From JASFRS01 sp050114795 (lineage in GTDB: Bacteria; Pseudomonadota; Alphaproteobacteria; Sphingomonadales; CAKZYD01), in NCBI GenBank assembly GCA_050114795.1, contig JASFRS010000045.1, positions 1-15,946 on the forward strand: 15,946 bases of DNA, written 5' to 3'. The translations under genes were made by a program, and so were the position numbers. The notes under the pieces are model-generated. The model saw only the letters and a program-made list of their open reading frames with translations, ran no database searches and was not told the DNA's origin. Below, piece by piece: positions 1 to 8,050 of the stretch (position 1 is its first letter; each line of letters opens with the position of its first letter).

Positions 1-368
1 TTCAAATTAATATCAGCATCGCCGCCTTCAAATTTCATGGCGAACCATTTTTGCTTCTGGCCCCTGAATTTTCCACCCCACATGCGACCGCGTAAATCTT
101 CAGGCAGGTCATAGGCAATCCAGTCTACGGTCTCCGCAATAATATGGGCTTTATTTATACTGGTTTCCTCCGCTAATTCGCGTAAAGCTGCATCGCGGGG
201 GCTTTCGCCCTTATCCACACCACCCTGTGGTAACTGCCAAGCTTCTGCAGTCGTATCAATACGCTGACCGACAAACACTTCGCCTTTGGCGTTAAAGAGG
301 AGAATACCGACGCAAGGCCGATAAGACATTTCGGCAAAACGCGGGCCGTTGTTCAATGATACCGTCAT
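1..368 (-). CDS. rppH: RNA pyrophosphohydrolase RppH (partial, C-terminus outside window)
   Basis: Nudix hydrolase that removes pyrophosphate from the 5' triphosphate end of mRNAs and so starts 5'-end-dependent decay in the cytoplasm. Translating back from the ATG at 368 gives YRPCVGILLFN near residue 16, the Nudix box starting at WQLPQGGVDKGESPRDAALR and continuing ELAEETSI, then a W-rich stretch (RGQKQKWFAMKF) typical of the RppH/NudH subfamily. The last glycine of the Nudix box (REUxEExGU) is Ser here. About 122 codons are visible; the family usually has 155-175 residues, so the C-terminal quarter is missing at the window edge. It lies 60 bp after the deacetylase gene in the same direction, probably at the end of the long minus-strand operon. 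The subfamily call rests on the motifs seen; other Nudix activities on dinucleoside polyphosphates are possible. Confidence 0.9.
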   Translation of the reverse strand, partial: MTVSLNNGPRFAEMSYRPCVGILLFNAKGEVFVGQRIDTTAEAWQLPQGGVDKGESPRDAALRELAEETSINKAHIIAETVDWIAYDLPEDLRGRMWGGKFRGQKQKWFAMKFEGGDADINL

Positions 369-384
369 AGTCCATTCTTTTTTA

Positions 385-411
385 GGCCGGATGAACGCAA
401 CGCTTCCGGCT
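385..411 (-). other. Intercistronic stem-loop between deacetylase gene and rppH
   Basis: In the 60-bp gap, GCCGGA (386-391 on the plus strand) and TCCGGC (405-410) form a 6-bp GC-rich stem with a 13-nt loop, plus a possible G-T closing pair. No T-run follows on the minus strand (it is followed by an A-run), so it does not look like an intrinsic terminator. It could be an mRNA-stabilising or processing hairpin. Function is inference. Confidence 0.3.
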
Positions 412-428
412 GTTTTATAGCTTCGGAT

Positions 429-1421
429 TTATCTTATGGGCTGACGATTGGCAATGGCTGAGACGGGTACAAGTTGAAACTGGTCTTCTTGTTGCATATT
501 TGTCGCCCATTCTTTGATAACGCTTTGGCTAATGGGCAGCGCACGGGCAAGGCCGACGGCCGCCCCGCGCCGTTCTGCGGTGCGTTCTAAAGCCGCCAAC
601 ATTTCTTTAATCGCCGCTTCCGTCGGATTTTGGTCAATGAAACGATTATTATAGGCGATGGGGAGCGCGAGTTCCTTAGCAAGGGGTGCTGCGATAGATA
701 GATGTGTTGAGCGCGCATCAACAAACATCAGGCCCCTGTCTTTAATATCGGCCAATATTGGCTGCATGGCACCTTCGTCCGCTGTAAAAGCGGAGCCCAT
801 GTCGTTCATGACACCCACATAACCCTGCATTTTACTTAGTATTCTGTAGAAACGCTTTATATTCTCTGCCGCAGGAGCGTTGCTCAAAAGCGTATCAGGT
901 CCGGGATTATTTGCTGGATAACGCAGCGGTTCCATAGGGACCATGAGGAGAACCTCATGGCCGGCTACACGGGCGCGTTCTCCCCAATCCTCTAGATTTT
1001 GCCCATAAGGTGAAAAGGCTAAGGTAATGGCTGCAGGCATGTCTTCAATAACCGCCTGGGTGGCTGACTGACGTATGCCTAGAGCTGTGAAGATAATTGC
1101 TATCATGGGCTTCTGCGCTGTATCGGGTGTAGAGGCCGCATAAGCCTGCCACGGTTCTTGCCCATCATCAGCTATGCGCGGGAGGGGGCCAAAAGGGGTT
1201 TCTTCGACAAGGCTTAAATTGCGCGGGGCCGCCGAAGGTTCAGCTTCCTTAATAAGCTCAACAACTGGAATGCTTAAGACAGGCAGCGGTGCATAAACAG
1301 GATCTGGTTTAGGGGGCGGACCACCTGATATGACCCATAAGCCAAGCAACAAGCCAAGGCCCAAGACAGCAGCCCAGGCGCTTAATAGAAATTTCTCAGA
1401 CCTGTTGAAACGAAAAGCCAT
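429..1421 (-). CDS. Divergent polysaccharide deacetylase (DUF610/YibQ-like), membrane-anchored
   Basis: A 330-residue protein with one N-terminal membrane segment (about residues 11-32, FLLSAWAAVLGLGLLLGLWV), a proline-rich linker (35-95) and a divergent polysaccharide deacetylase domain (about 100-320). Family signatures are visible in altered form: GYVGVMNDMGSAFT for the usual GYxGVxNHMGSxFT, GLMFVDARST, and NRFIDQNPTEAAI for the FLD element. The usual GHP near the end is replaced by LARALP, so several expected active-site residues are absent and catalysis is doubtful. Start ATG at 1421 is supported by a G-rich ribosome binding site (GGGGGGAAG) just upstream. It follows ctpA with a 48-bp gap. 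The E. coli homologue yibQ also sits beside envC, which supports a role in peptidoglycan or envelope remodelling; substrate unknown. Confidence 0.88.
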   Translation of the reverse strand: MAFRFNRSEKFLLSAWAAVLGLGLLLGLWVISGGPPPKPDPVYAPLPVLSIPVVELIKEAEPSAAPRNLSLVEETPFGPLPRIADDGQEPWQAYAASTPDTAQKPMIAIIFTALGIRQSATQAVIEDMPAAITLAFSPYGQNLEDWGERARVAGHEVLLMVPMEPLRYPANNPGPDTLLSNAPAAENIKRFYRILSKMQGYVGVMNDMGSAFTADEGAMQPILADIKDRGLMFVDARSTHLSIAAPLAKELALPIAYNNRFIDQNPTEAAIKEMLAALERTAERRGAAVGLARALPISQSVIKEWATNMQQEDQFQLVPVSAIANRQPIR

Positions 1422-1469
1422 CTTCCCCCCAGACGCCGGTCCAGGGAGAAGCGTAGCTTTTGAATTGAT

Positions 1470-2810
1470 TTAGTTCAATGCGAGCTTAGCTTTTTCTTCC
1501 GCAATACTGCGCATGAGCGAGAGAGCATAGCCAAGTTGATAATCTTTCAACTCTTCCGTATCGACACTTGTGGCAACCACCTCACGCTTCGGTAGGTCGG
1601 CATCTTTGAAAACAATGTCGTCGGATGCCTCACCTTGGTCATTTGTCAGGTGGCCGCGCAAATCAGCTTCGCGCCGTGGGTCTGGAGCATCGCTCACTTC
1701 TTCAATTTTTTCACCATCACGACGATAACGAGGTTGCTCCACTTTCACATCCGGTGTGATGCCATATTCCTGAATGGAACGGCCACTAGGCGTGTAATAG
1801 CGTGCTGTTGTCAAACGCATGGCGGCATCATCAGCTAATGGAATGATGGTTTGAACTGTTCCTTTGCCGAAGGACTGTGTACCCAAGATTGTGGCCCGAC
1901 GATGATCCTGAAGTGCGCCGGCGACAATCTCAGAAGCTGATGCAGAATAGGCATTCATAAGAACAATGATGGGCAGTCCCTCTGAAATATCCCCTGCGCG
2001 AGCTGGATAGCGTTCGATGTCGCTGCGATGCCGGCCACGGGTGGAGACGATTTCGCCATAATCCAAAAAGGCATCGGAAACGGCGACGGCCTGGTCAAGT
2101 AAGCCACCCGGATTGCCGCGTAGATCAAGGACAATACCTGTCATACGGTCGCCTAGCTCTTCGCGCAGTTTTTCAATGGACGTGTCCAGGCCTTCCATAG
2201 TCTGGCGGTTAAATGTGGAAATGCGGATATAACCGACTGTTTCATCCTCAACCCTATGGCGGACCGAGCGGATTTTGATGGTGTCACGAACAATATCGAC
2301 TTCAAAAGGTTCATCCACACCTTCGCGCAATATGGTGATGGTAATAGGCGCGCCAACCGGGCCGCGCATTTTATCCAACGCTTCCTGCAATGTCAGGCCT
2401 AGCACTTGTTCACCGTCGATTTCAACGATGAGGTCGCCACCTTCAACACCGGCGCGGTCCGCAGGCGTATCATCAATCGGAGCAACGACTTTAACGAGAC
2501 CGTTTTCCATCTGAACTTCGATGCCTAGTCCGCCGAATTCACCATCAGTCTGGGTCTGCATGGCACGGAAACTGTCAGAGTTCATATAGCTGGAATGCGG
2601 GTCAAGTGAGGACAACATGCCGTTAATAGCGGCTTCAATGACTTTTTCCTCGTCAATCTCTTCCACATATTCGGCGCGGACGCGTTCAAAGACGTGAATA
2701 AGTTTGTCAAATTGCCGGTAGGTTTTTGAACTATTATCCGCATGTGTATGGGCAGTAACACCCAAACCCAGCAACACAACAACACATGCAGCAGTCATCA
2801 GTCTTTTCAC
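1470..2810 (-). CDS. ctpA: C-terminal processing peptidase CtpA (S41 family)
   Basis: Periplasmic serine protease of the S41/Prc family that trims or degrades envelope proteins. From a GTG at 2810 it has 446 residues: a signal peptide (VKRLMTAACVVVLLGLG, cut near THA/DN), a PDZ domain from FGGLGIEVQMENG (about 92-165), then the protease core. The Ser/Lys pair is visible as SASASEIVAGALQD (Ser291) and FGKGTVQ (Lys316), with Asp302 between, at the same spacing as in Tsp. The GTG overlaps the envC stop (GTGA), follows AAAGGG by eight bases, and gives a clean signal peptide. An upstream in-frame GTG at 2843 would give 457 residues and overlap envC by 37 bp; it looks less likely. Known partners of CtpA in some alphaproteobacteria are peptidoglycan hydrolases, consistent with the EnvC-like neighbour. 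Confidence 0.95.
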   Translation of the reverse strand: MKRLMTAACVVVLLGLGVTAHTHADNSSKTYRQFDKLIHVFERVRAEYVEEIDEEKVIEAAINGMLSSLDPHSSYMNSDSFRAMQTQTDGEFGGLGIEVQMENGLVKVVAPIDDTPADRAGVEGGDLIVEIDGEQVLGLTLQEALDKMRGPVGAPITITILREGVDEPFEVDIVRDTIKIRSVRHRVEDETVGYIRISTFNRQTMEGLDTSIEKLREELGDRMTGIVLDLRGNPGGLLDQAVAVSDAFLDYGEIVSTRGRHRSDIERYPARAGDISEGLPIIVLMNAYSASASEIVAGALQDHRRATILGTQSFGKGTVQTIIPLADDAAMRLTTARYYTPSGRSIQEYGITPDVKVEQPRYRRDGEKIEEVSDAPDPRREADLRGHLTNDQGEASDDIVFKDADLPKREVVATSVDTEELKDYQLGYALSLMRSIAEEKAKLALN

Positions 2811-4057
2811 GGCTTTGCCCTTTCCATTTTGGCGGAGAGCCACGGCAGCGGATCAACCGCTTTGCCGCCTCGTTGTAATTCGACATAAAGAACAGGTTGG
2901 CCTTTTGGATTTTTGGGCTGTTTTAGCGCATCAAGTGCTGCACCCATTTCTCCAACCGGTTCCCCGGACAATACCCATTGCCCGACTGAACCGTCCAACC
3001 GTTCCATACCAGCCAGCACGCTATGATAACCCTCGCTATGCTGGATGATCAAGAGTTCCCCATAAGAGCGGAATTCACCACTGTACATCACTGTTCCATC
3101 AAATGGGGAAATAATAGTTGCCCCTTCGCGGGTTAAAATCCTTATGCCTTGCGATTTTCCCTGAGGTGTACGGTCACCAAAGGCAATGAGCAAAGGCCCG
3201 ACTGCCGGCGGGGCCAGTTTGCCGCGCGCCTTTGTTATCGAACCTGAAGGGTTGCTAAGCTTCGGTTTATTCTGAGCTTTGGCTTTGGCGGCGCTGCGTT
3301 TCTTTTCAGCCTCCAATTTAGCCAGTAATTCTTCCAAAGTTTTTGATTCGTGAACGAGCTTTTCAATGCGTTTGGCTTCTTCGCGCACATCAACCGCTAT
3401 TTCCTCGCGTTCGCGTGCGCGTTGGGTGCGTAATAAATCAAGCTCGGCTTCCGCTGCTTCAAGCGACGCTAATTGGACCCGCTGTTCTTCTCGCTTGTCT
3501 TCGAGCTGGCTGCGGATATCGTGCAAAGCATTTAATTCCTCCCGCAGGGCTTGTGCCTGAGCTTGGACTTCCGGGAGGACGGCATTGAGCAAACCGGCTG
3601 TCCGCGCGGTATCTGTGGCAGACGCGGGGCGCATCAAAAGAAGTTGAGGTGGCTGGCGGCTAAGCTTTTGCAGTGCGGCGAGGCTTTCAGAAAGCTGCGC
3701 TCGCCTTGTGTGAAAGGCGGCTTCATAGCTGCTTTCCTGTTCGCCAAGCTCCTGCATATCGCTTTCAATCTCTAAGAGAATACTTTCATTCCGCTGCACA
3801 TCTTCTGCGGCTTTCACCAGGCGTTTGGACAGGGACTTTAATTCCTTTGCCAATTCGGCTTCGCGCTTTTCAAGCTTGTCCTTGCGCGTCTGGGCTTCAT
3901 TCAATTCCTTGCGCAGAGATTTTAAATCCTGCTCATCCTGCGCCTTAACAGGTTCTAAAATGGATATAGAGGTGGTGAGAGCAAAGGCAATTGCGCCAAA
4001 ACCCATCCATGATGCGGTAAGGCGTCCAAATCGCTTATGTTTTAACTGTCCTGCCAT
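2807..4057 (-). CDS. envC: EnvC-like murein hydrolase activator (degenerate LytM/M23 domain)
   Basis: A 416-residue exported protein: N-terminal hydrophobic segment (about 14-38, cleavage near VKAQ/DE), a long Glu/Lys/Arg-rich coiled coil (about 40-260), a basic linker, and a C-terminal LytM domain (about 285-410). In active M23 endopeptidases the metal is held by HxxxD and HxH; here the first site reads RTPQGKSQGI and the last YVELQ, so both are lost, as in E. coli EnvC. It should therefore activate amidases during septal wall splitting and not cut peptidoglycan itself. Start ATG at 4057 lies 1 bp after the rlmH stop; the gene's end overlaps the ctpA start. NlpD-like assignment is excluded by the coiled coil and absence of LysM. 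Confidence 0.92.
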   Translation of the reverse strand: MAGQLKHKRFGRLTASWMGFGAIAFALTTSISILEPVKAQDEQDLKSLRKELNEAQTRKDKLEKREAELAKELKSLSKRLVKAAEDVQRNESILLEIESDMQELGEQESSYEAAFHTRRAQLSESLAALQKLSRQPPQLLLMRPASATDTARTAGLLNAVLPEVQAQAQALREELNALHDIRSQLEDKREEQRVQLASLEAAEAELDLLRTQRAREREEIAVDVREEAKRIEKLVHESKTLEELLAKLEAEKKRSAAKAKAQNKPKLSNPSGSITKARGKLAPPAVGPLLIAFGDRTPQGKSQGIRILTREGATIISPFDGTVMYSGEFRSYGELLIIQHSEGYHSVLAGMERLDGSVGQWVLSGEPVGEMGAALDALKQPKNPKGQPVLYVELQRGGKAVDPLPWLSAKMERAKP

Positions 4058-4058
4058 A

Positions 4059-4505
4059 TCAGTCTCTATGATAAGGGTGACCGGTTAAAATTGTTGAAGC
4101 ACGGTAAATTTGTTCCATAACCAACACTCTTACCAGCTTATGTGGCCAGGTCATGGCGCCAAAGGCAAGCTTAAGCCTTGCCCGCCCTAATATTTTTTCA
4201 TCCAGCCCATCAGGGCCGCCAATGATGAACGCAATATCCGTGCCTTCGTCTTTTTGCTGCCCCATCCAGTGCGCGAATTTCCGGCTGGTCATTGTTTTCC
4301 CGTGTTCATCAAGGGCGATCAGTTGGCAGGATGGGGGGCAGTGTTTTAATATACGTTCCGCCTCCCAGGCTTTTCGGTCCCGGGCAGGGGCTTTTCTGTC
4401 GTCAATTTCAATAATATCCAGGCTATTACCTAGCCGGGCGTGATATTGGGCACACAAATCCGCTTCGGCGCCGGAACCTAAACGACCCACGGCAATGAGT
4501 TTCAT
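4059..4505 (-). CDS. rlmH: 23S rRNA (pseudouridine1915-N3)-methyltransferase RlmH
   Basis: SPOUT-class methyltransferase that uses S-adenosylmethionine to methylate pseudouridine 1915 in helix 69 of 23S rRNA on the 70S ribosome. Visible signatures are MKLIAVGRL at the N-terminus, LIALDEHGKTMTS, the SAM-binding FIIGGPDGLD, MTWPHKLVRVLVMEQIYRA and the C-terminal HPYHR that is nearly invariant in the family. I chose the ATG at 4505 (148 residues) because it matches the family's MKL start; an in-frame ATG at 4517 adds four residues. Neither has a clear Shine-Dalgarno. It follows rsfS by a short gap, a conserved pairing of two ribosome-acting proteins. Confidence 0.95.
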   Translation of the reverse strand: MKLIAVGRLGSGAEADLCAQYHARLGNSLDIIEIDDRKAPARDRKAWEAERILKHCPPSCQLIALDEHGKTMTSRKFAHWMGQQKDEGTDIAFIIGGPDGLDEKILGRARLKLAFGAMTWPHKLVRVLVMEQIYRASTILTGHPYHRD

Positions 4506-4530
4506 AAGGGCGGGCATCAGCCGGCTTTAA

Positions 4531-4950
4531 TTATTGCGCGGCTTCAGCCAGGTCTGCCATCCACATCTTTTCCAGATTATAAAACTCCCGAACTTCGGGA
4601 CGGAAAAGATGGACGATGACGTCGCCGACATCAACTAAGACCCAGTCTGCATTCGACATGCCTTCAACCTTTGGCATGGGCGCAGAAGAGGCTTTCAGCT
4701 TTTCAACCAATTGCGAAGCCAAAGCCGACACCTGACGCTGAGAGCGGCCGGATGCGACAACCATGGCATCTGCAATGGATGATTTGCCGTTTAAATCAAT
4801 GGTGATGACATTCTCCGCCTTCCCATCCTCAAGGGTGTTTAACACCAGTTCGAGGACATCCTCTGGCGAGGCGGGTTCCGTGACATCGGAAACGCTTAAG
4901 CGGTCCGAAGAAGCACCGTTCAATGACGGTGACGCGTTGCTCGCTTGCAA
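4531..4950 (-). CDS. rsfS: Ribosomal silencing factor RsfS
   Basis: Binds ribosomal protein L14 on the 50S subunit and blocks joining with the 30S subunit under starvation. The 139-residue protein has a loose N-terminal extension (1-28) and the RsfS/Iojap domain (about 29-132) with ITIDLNGKSSIADAMVVASG, SNADWVLVDVGDVIVHLF and the FYNLEKMWMAD end typical of the family. The start is TTG at 4950: it lies 6 bases after a perfect AAGGAG located inside the last codons of nadD, and 3 bases after the nadD stop, so translation is likely coupled. No better start exists in the frame. Confidence 0.94.
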   Translation of the reverse strand: MQASNASPSLNGASSDRLSVSDVTEPASPEDVLELVLNTLEDGKAENVITIDLNGKSSIADAMVVASGRSQRQVSALASQLVEKLKASSAPMPKVEGMSNADWVLVDVGDVIVHLFRPEVREFYNLEKMWMADLAEAAQ

Positions 4951-4953
4951 CCG

Positions 4954-5637
4954 TTACTCCTTATCTTTGCGTTGCTGCCCTAAGGCATTTTTGTCCTGCG
5001 CTTTTGCCAACCGGGCTGCATCTTCAAACTTGCCCGATGCATCTTCACGCAGGGCCGTTGCGCTGGCCTCATGAAGCGGAGTGTTTAAATATATCCAGGC
5101 AGGTGTTTGACGTTGCCCTAAATATTCAGCTTCCCGCTCCTCCAGTCGGCTGGATTTGAATTTCTCCGCCGCTGGTGATGTCAGCACCCCTTTATCATAG
5201 CCTGGACGTGCAAAAACGGCAATGGGGAGCATATGGAAGATATCCTCCCAATTCCGCCATTTATGGAAATTTGCCAGATTATCTGCGCCCATAACCCATA
5301 TAAAGCGACTGTCTTTGTGAATTTCCTGTAATTTCCTGATGCTGTCACAGGAAAAACGCGTATTCAGCTTCGATTCGGCGTCTGTAATGTGGATTCGCGC
5401 ATCATTTGCCATATTTTGCGCATGGGCCAGCCGTTCATCCAAGCTTGCAGTGTCTTTGTCGTTTTTTAAAGGGTTGCCTGGGGTCACCAGCCACCAAAGC
5501 GCATCCAGCTTCAACAGCTCCAACGCCAGTTTGGAAATATGCACATGGCCTTTATGCGCGGGATTAAATGACCCGCCATAAAGGCCAATCACCTTACCCG
5601 CCCATTTGGCGTCATATGCGGTGAAACTGTCACTCAA
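4954..5637 (-). CDS. nadD: Nicotinate-nucleotide adenylyltransferase NadD
   Basis: Transfers AMP from ATP to nicotinate mononucleotide, making deamido-NAD in cytoplasmic NAD synthesis. The nucleotidyltransferase signature GGSFNPAHKGH (residues 21-31) gives the ATP-binding loop; WLVTPGNPLK and FIWVMGADNLANFHKW are NadD-type substrate elements; ASATALRED near 193-201 stands for the SSTxIR motif. Length (227) is near the usual 190-220. The start is TTG at 5637, overlapping the proA stop as TTGA; I see no in-frame ATG before the catalytic motif. No strong Shine-Dalgarno precedes it, so expression probably depends on re-initiation after proA. Confidence 0.94.
   Translation of the reverse strand: MSDSFTAYDAKWAGKVIGLYGGSFNPAHKGHVHISKLALELLKLDALWWLVTPGNPLKNDKDTASLDERLAHAQNMANDARIHITDAESKLNTRFSCDSIRKLQEIHKDSRFIWVMGADNLANFHKWRNWEDIFHMLPIAVFARPGYDKGVLTSPAAEKFKSSRLEEREAEYLGQRQTPAWIYLNTPLHEASATALREDASGKFEDAARLAKAQDKNALGQQRKDKE
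4957..4962 (-). promoter_or_regulatory. Shine-Dalgarno of rsfS inside nadD
   Basis: AAGGAG on the minus strand (CTCCTT on plus) sits in the final Lys-Glu codons of nadD, six bases before the TTG at 4950. It is the main reason for accepting the TTG start of rsfS. Confidence 0.75.
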
Positions 5638-6893
5638 GGCCGGGTCTGCCCGTCGCCGCGTACCACATATTTATAGGTGGTCAGTTGTTCCAATCCCACC
5701 GGGCCACGGGCATGTAATCGTCCAGTGGAAATGCCGATTTCTGCGCCCATACCAAATTCCCCACCATCCGCGAATTGCGTTGAAGCATTGGCAATGACAA
5801 TAGCCGAATCCACCCGATTTAGGAATTTTTCCAAAGCGTCAGTGTCTTCGCTGATAATTCCATCGGTATGATGGGAACCATAGCGGGCGATATGGTCCAC
5901 GGCCTCATCGATAGAATTCACGGTCTTAACCGCCAATATGGCGTCGAGATATTCCGTCGCCCAATCTGCATCCGTCGCAGACGTCACTGCATCATTGAGC
6001 TTTTGTACCTGCTCATCCCCGCGCAGCGCGCAGCCTTTGTCATTCAAGGCTTGCAGAATAGGGTGCAGGATGACTTCCGCGGCGTCTTTGTGAACCAATA
6101 AAGTCTCCATGGCGCCGCAAATACCTGTGCGCCGCATTTTGGCGTTCAAAGCCACGGCCAGGGCTTTGTCTTTGTCCGCAGCTTTGTCGATATAAATGTG
6201 GCAGTTGCCATCCAAATGCGCAATCACAGGGACGCGGGCTTCATTTTGAACACGGGCGACTAAAGACTTGCCGCCACGTGGGACGATGATGTCAATCAGG
6301 TCAGGCCGGGTCAGCATGGCGCCAACGGCGGCGCGGTCTTGAGTTGGAACTAGTTGGATGGCATCCACAGGAAGTCCGGCAGTCTTCAGCCCTTGTTGCA
6401 GGGCTTTGTGAATGGCTTTGCTACTATGTGCACTTTCGGACCCGCCGCGCAAAATGACCGCATTGCCTGATTTTAAGCATAAAGCGCCTGCATCGGCGGT
6501 GACATTGGGGCGGCTTTCATAAATCACGCCAATAACGCCAAGTGGCACACGCACACGTGAAATGTTCAAGCCATTGGGGCGGTCCCAATCGGTGATGACG
6601 GAGTTTACCGGGTCGTCCAATTTAGCAATGGATTCCAAAGCTTCGGCAATGGCATTGATGCGTGCATCATCCAATGCAAGCCGGTCCAGCATGGCCCCGC
6701 TTAAGCCTTTATCTTGAGCGGCGGCCATGTCTTTTGCATTGGCGGCTTTGATTTCGGATTTCATCGCGCGCAGGGCATCGGCAGCGGCGCTCAAAGCAGC
6801 GTTTTTTTGCTCTGTGCTGGCGCGTGCTAGAGCAGGGCGGGCAGCCTGTGCTTTACGTCCTAAATCTTCGATTATCTGTTCAGCCGATGTCAT
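5634..6893 (-). CDS. proA: Glutamate-5-semialdehyde dehydrogenase (gamma-glutamyl phosphate reductase) ProA
   Basis: Second step of proline synthesis: NADPH-dependent reduction of gamma-glutamyl phosphate to glutamate-5-semialdehyde. The 419-residue length is normal. Signatures include PLGVIGVIYESRPNVTADA, LKSGNAVILRGGSES, DIIVPRGGKSL, and the catalytic cysteine in RRTGICGAME (Cys259). The C-terminal FGMGAEIGISTGRLHARGPV and LTTYKY are typical of ProA. The ATG at 6893 overlaps the proB stop as ATGA, so ProB and ProA, which act in sequence on a labile intermediate, are probably translated in coupled fashion. Confidence 0.97.
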   Translation of the reverse strand: MTSAEQIIEDLGRKAQAARPALARASTEQKNAALSAAADALRAMKSEIKAANAKDMAAAQDKGLSGAMLDRLALDDARINAIAEALESIAKLDDPVNSVITDWDRPNGLNISRVRVPLGVIGVIYESRPNVTADAGALCLKSGNAVILRGGSESAHSSKAIHKALQQGLKTAGLPVDAIQLVPTQDRAAVGAMLTRPDLIDIIVPRGGKSLVARVQNEARVPVIAHLDGNCHIYIDKAADKDKALAVALNAKMRRTGICGAMETLLVHKDAAEVILHPILQALNDKGCALRGDEQVQKLNDAVTSATDADWATEYLDAILAVKTVNSIDEAVDHIARYGSHHTDGIISEDTDALEKFLNRVDSAIVIANASTQFADGGEFGMGAEIGISTGRLHARGPVGLEQLTTYKYVVRGDGQTRP

Positions 6894-8050
6894 ACGTAAT
6901 TCTCCAAAACCATGTCATTGCGGTGAATGAAAACTTCACCCCGGTCATAGCCAAGCAAATTGGCAATGTCTCTGCTCTGGCATCCGATTATTTGCTTTGC
7001 TTCTTCAAAACCATAGGCGGTGATGCCGCGGGCAATAATATCTCCGTCTTCATTGCAGACGGCAACCGCGTCACCACGGTCGAATTCTCCTTTTATGGCT
7101 GATATGCCCGAAGGGAGGAGAGATCGTCCTTTGCGTAGCGCTTTCAGCGCGCCATCATCGATGATGACATCTCCTGTCAGATGTAAGCGCCCGGCCAGCC
7201 AGGCTTTTCTGGCTTCAGGGCGCGCCCGGTTTTTGTGGAAGAGGCTGGCCCGCGCGCCTTCCTTCAGCCGCCTGATGGGGTGGTCAATATGGCCATAGGT
7301 GATGATCATTGCCGCGCCGGCATCAGCCGCAATGCGTGCGGCGGCCAGTTTTGTGACCATGCCGCCACTTCCCACGCCTGTGCTGTCTGCCTCTCCTGCC
7401 ATCGCTTCCAATTCCGGTGTTAGGCGACGGATGTCGGAAATGAATTTGGCATCATCAAAGCGCTTGGGGTCTTTGTCATAAAGCCCATCAATGTCGGACA
7501 GGAGAATAAGCAGGTCCGCACCCAACATTTGCGTCACGCGAGCTGCCAGTCGGTCATTGTCACCAAAGCGAATTTCTTCTGTGGCCGTTGAATCATTTTC
7601 ATTAACGACAGGAACTGCGCTGAGGCTAAGCAATCGTTTTAAAGTCTCACGCGCATTTAAATAGGTTCGCCGACCCTCTAAATCGCTGAGGGTCAACAGC
7701 AAGAGCGCTGCCATTAAGTCATGTTCGGCCAGGGTGCTTTGCCAAGCCCCGGCCAAGCTGATTTGCCCCACGGCTGCGGCCGCCTGGGCGGCACTTAGGG
7801 ATTTTGGTTTGCTGTCAAATCCCAATGGCAGGCGCCCCAATGCGCCAGCGCCAGAGGAGATGATGATGACTTCTCGACCTTCCTGCTTCAGTTCTGCGAT
7901 ATCAGCGCAAAAGCTGGAGAGCCATTCTGTTCGTAACTCTCCACCTTCGTCCACCAATAATGCGGACCCAAGTTTGATGACAATTCGTTTCGCTTTGCCT
8001 TTATGTTTTAATAATTTGGTTATGTGCTGGTTGTTTACACCGGCGTCCAT
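6890..8050 (-). CDS. proB: Glutamate 5-kinase ProB (with PUA domain)
   Basis: First step of proline synthesis: phosphorylates glutamate with ATP to gamma-glutamyl phosphate; the usual point of feedback inhibition by proline. The 386 residues contain the amino-acid kinase domain (about 20-275), with RIVIKLGSALLV, IIISSGAGALGR, VVNENDSTATEEIRFGDND and TGVGSGGMVTKLAAA, and a C-terminal PUA domain (about 295-375, from HLTGDVIIDDGALKALR). The ATG at 8050 overlaps the end of obg by 16 bases and is preceded by GAGGG at a suitable distance. The N-terminus has about 18 residues before the kinase fold, slightly longer than in many homologues. Confidence 0.97.
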   Translation of the reverse strand: MDAGVNNQHITKLLKHKGKAKRIVIKLGSALLVDEGGELRTEWLSSFCADIAELKQEGREVIIISSGAGALGRLPLGFDSKPKSLSAAQAAAAVGQISLAGAWQSTLAEHDLMAALLLLTLSDLEGRRTYLNARETLKRLLSLSAVPVVNENDSTATEEIRFGDNDRLAARVTQMLGADLLILLSDIDGLYDKDPKRFDDAKFISDIRRLTPELEAMAGEADSTGVGSGGMVTKLAAARIAADAGAAMIITYGHIDHPIRRLKEGARASLFHKNRARPEARKAWLAGRLHLTGDVIIDDGALKALRKGRSLLPSGISAIKGEFDRGDAVAVCNEDGDIIARGITAYGFEEAKQIIGCQSRDIANLLGYDRGEVFIHRNDMVLENYV

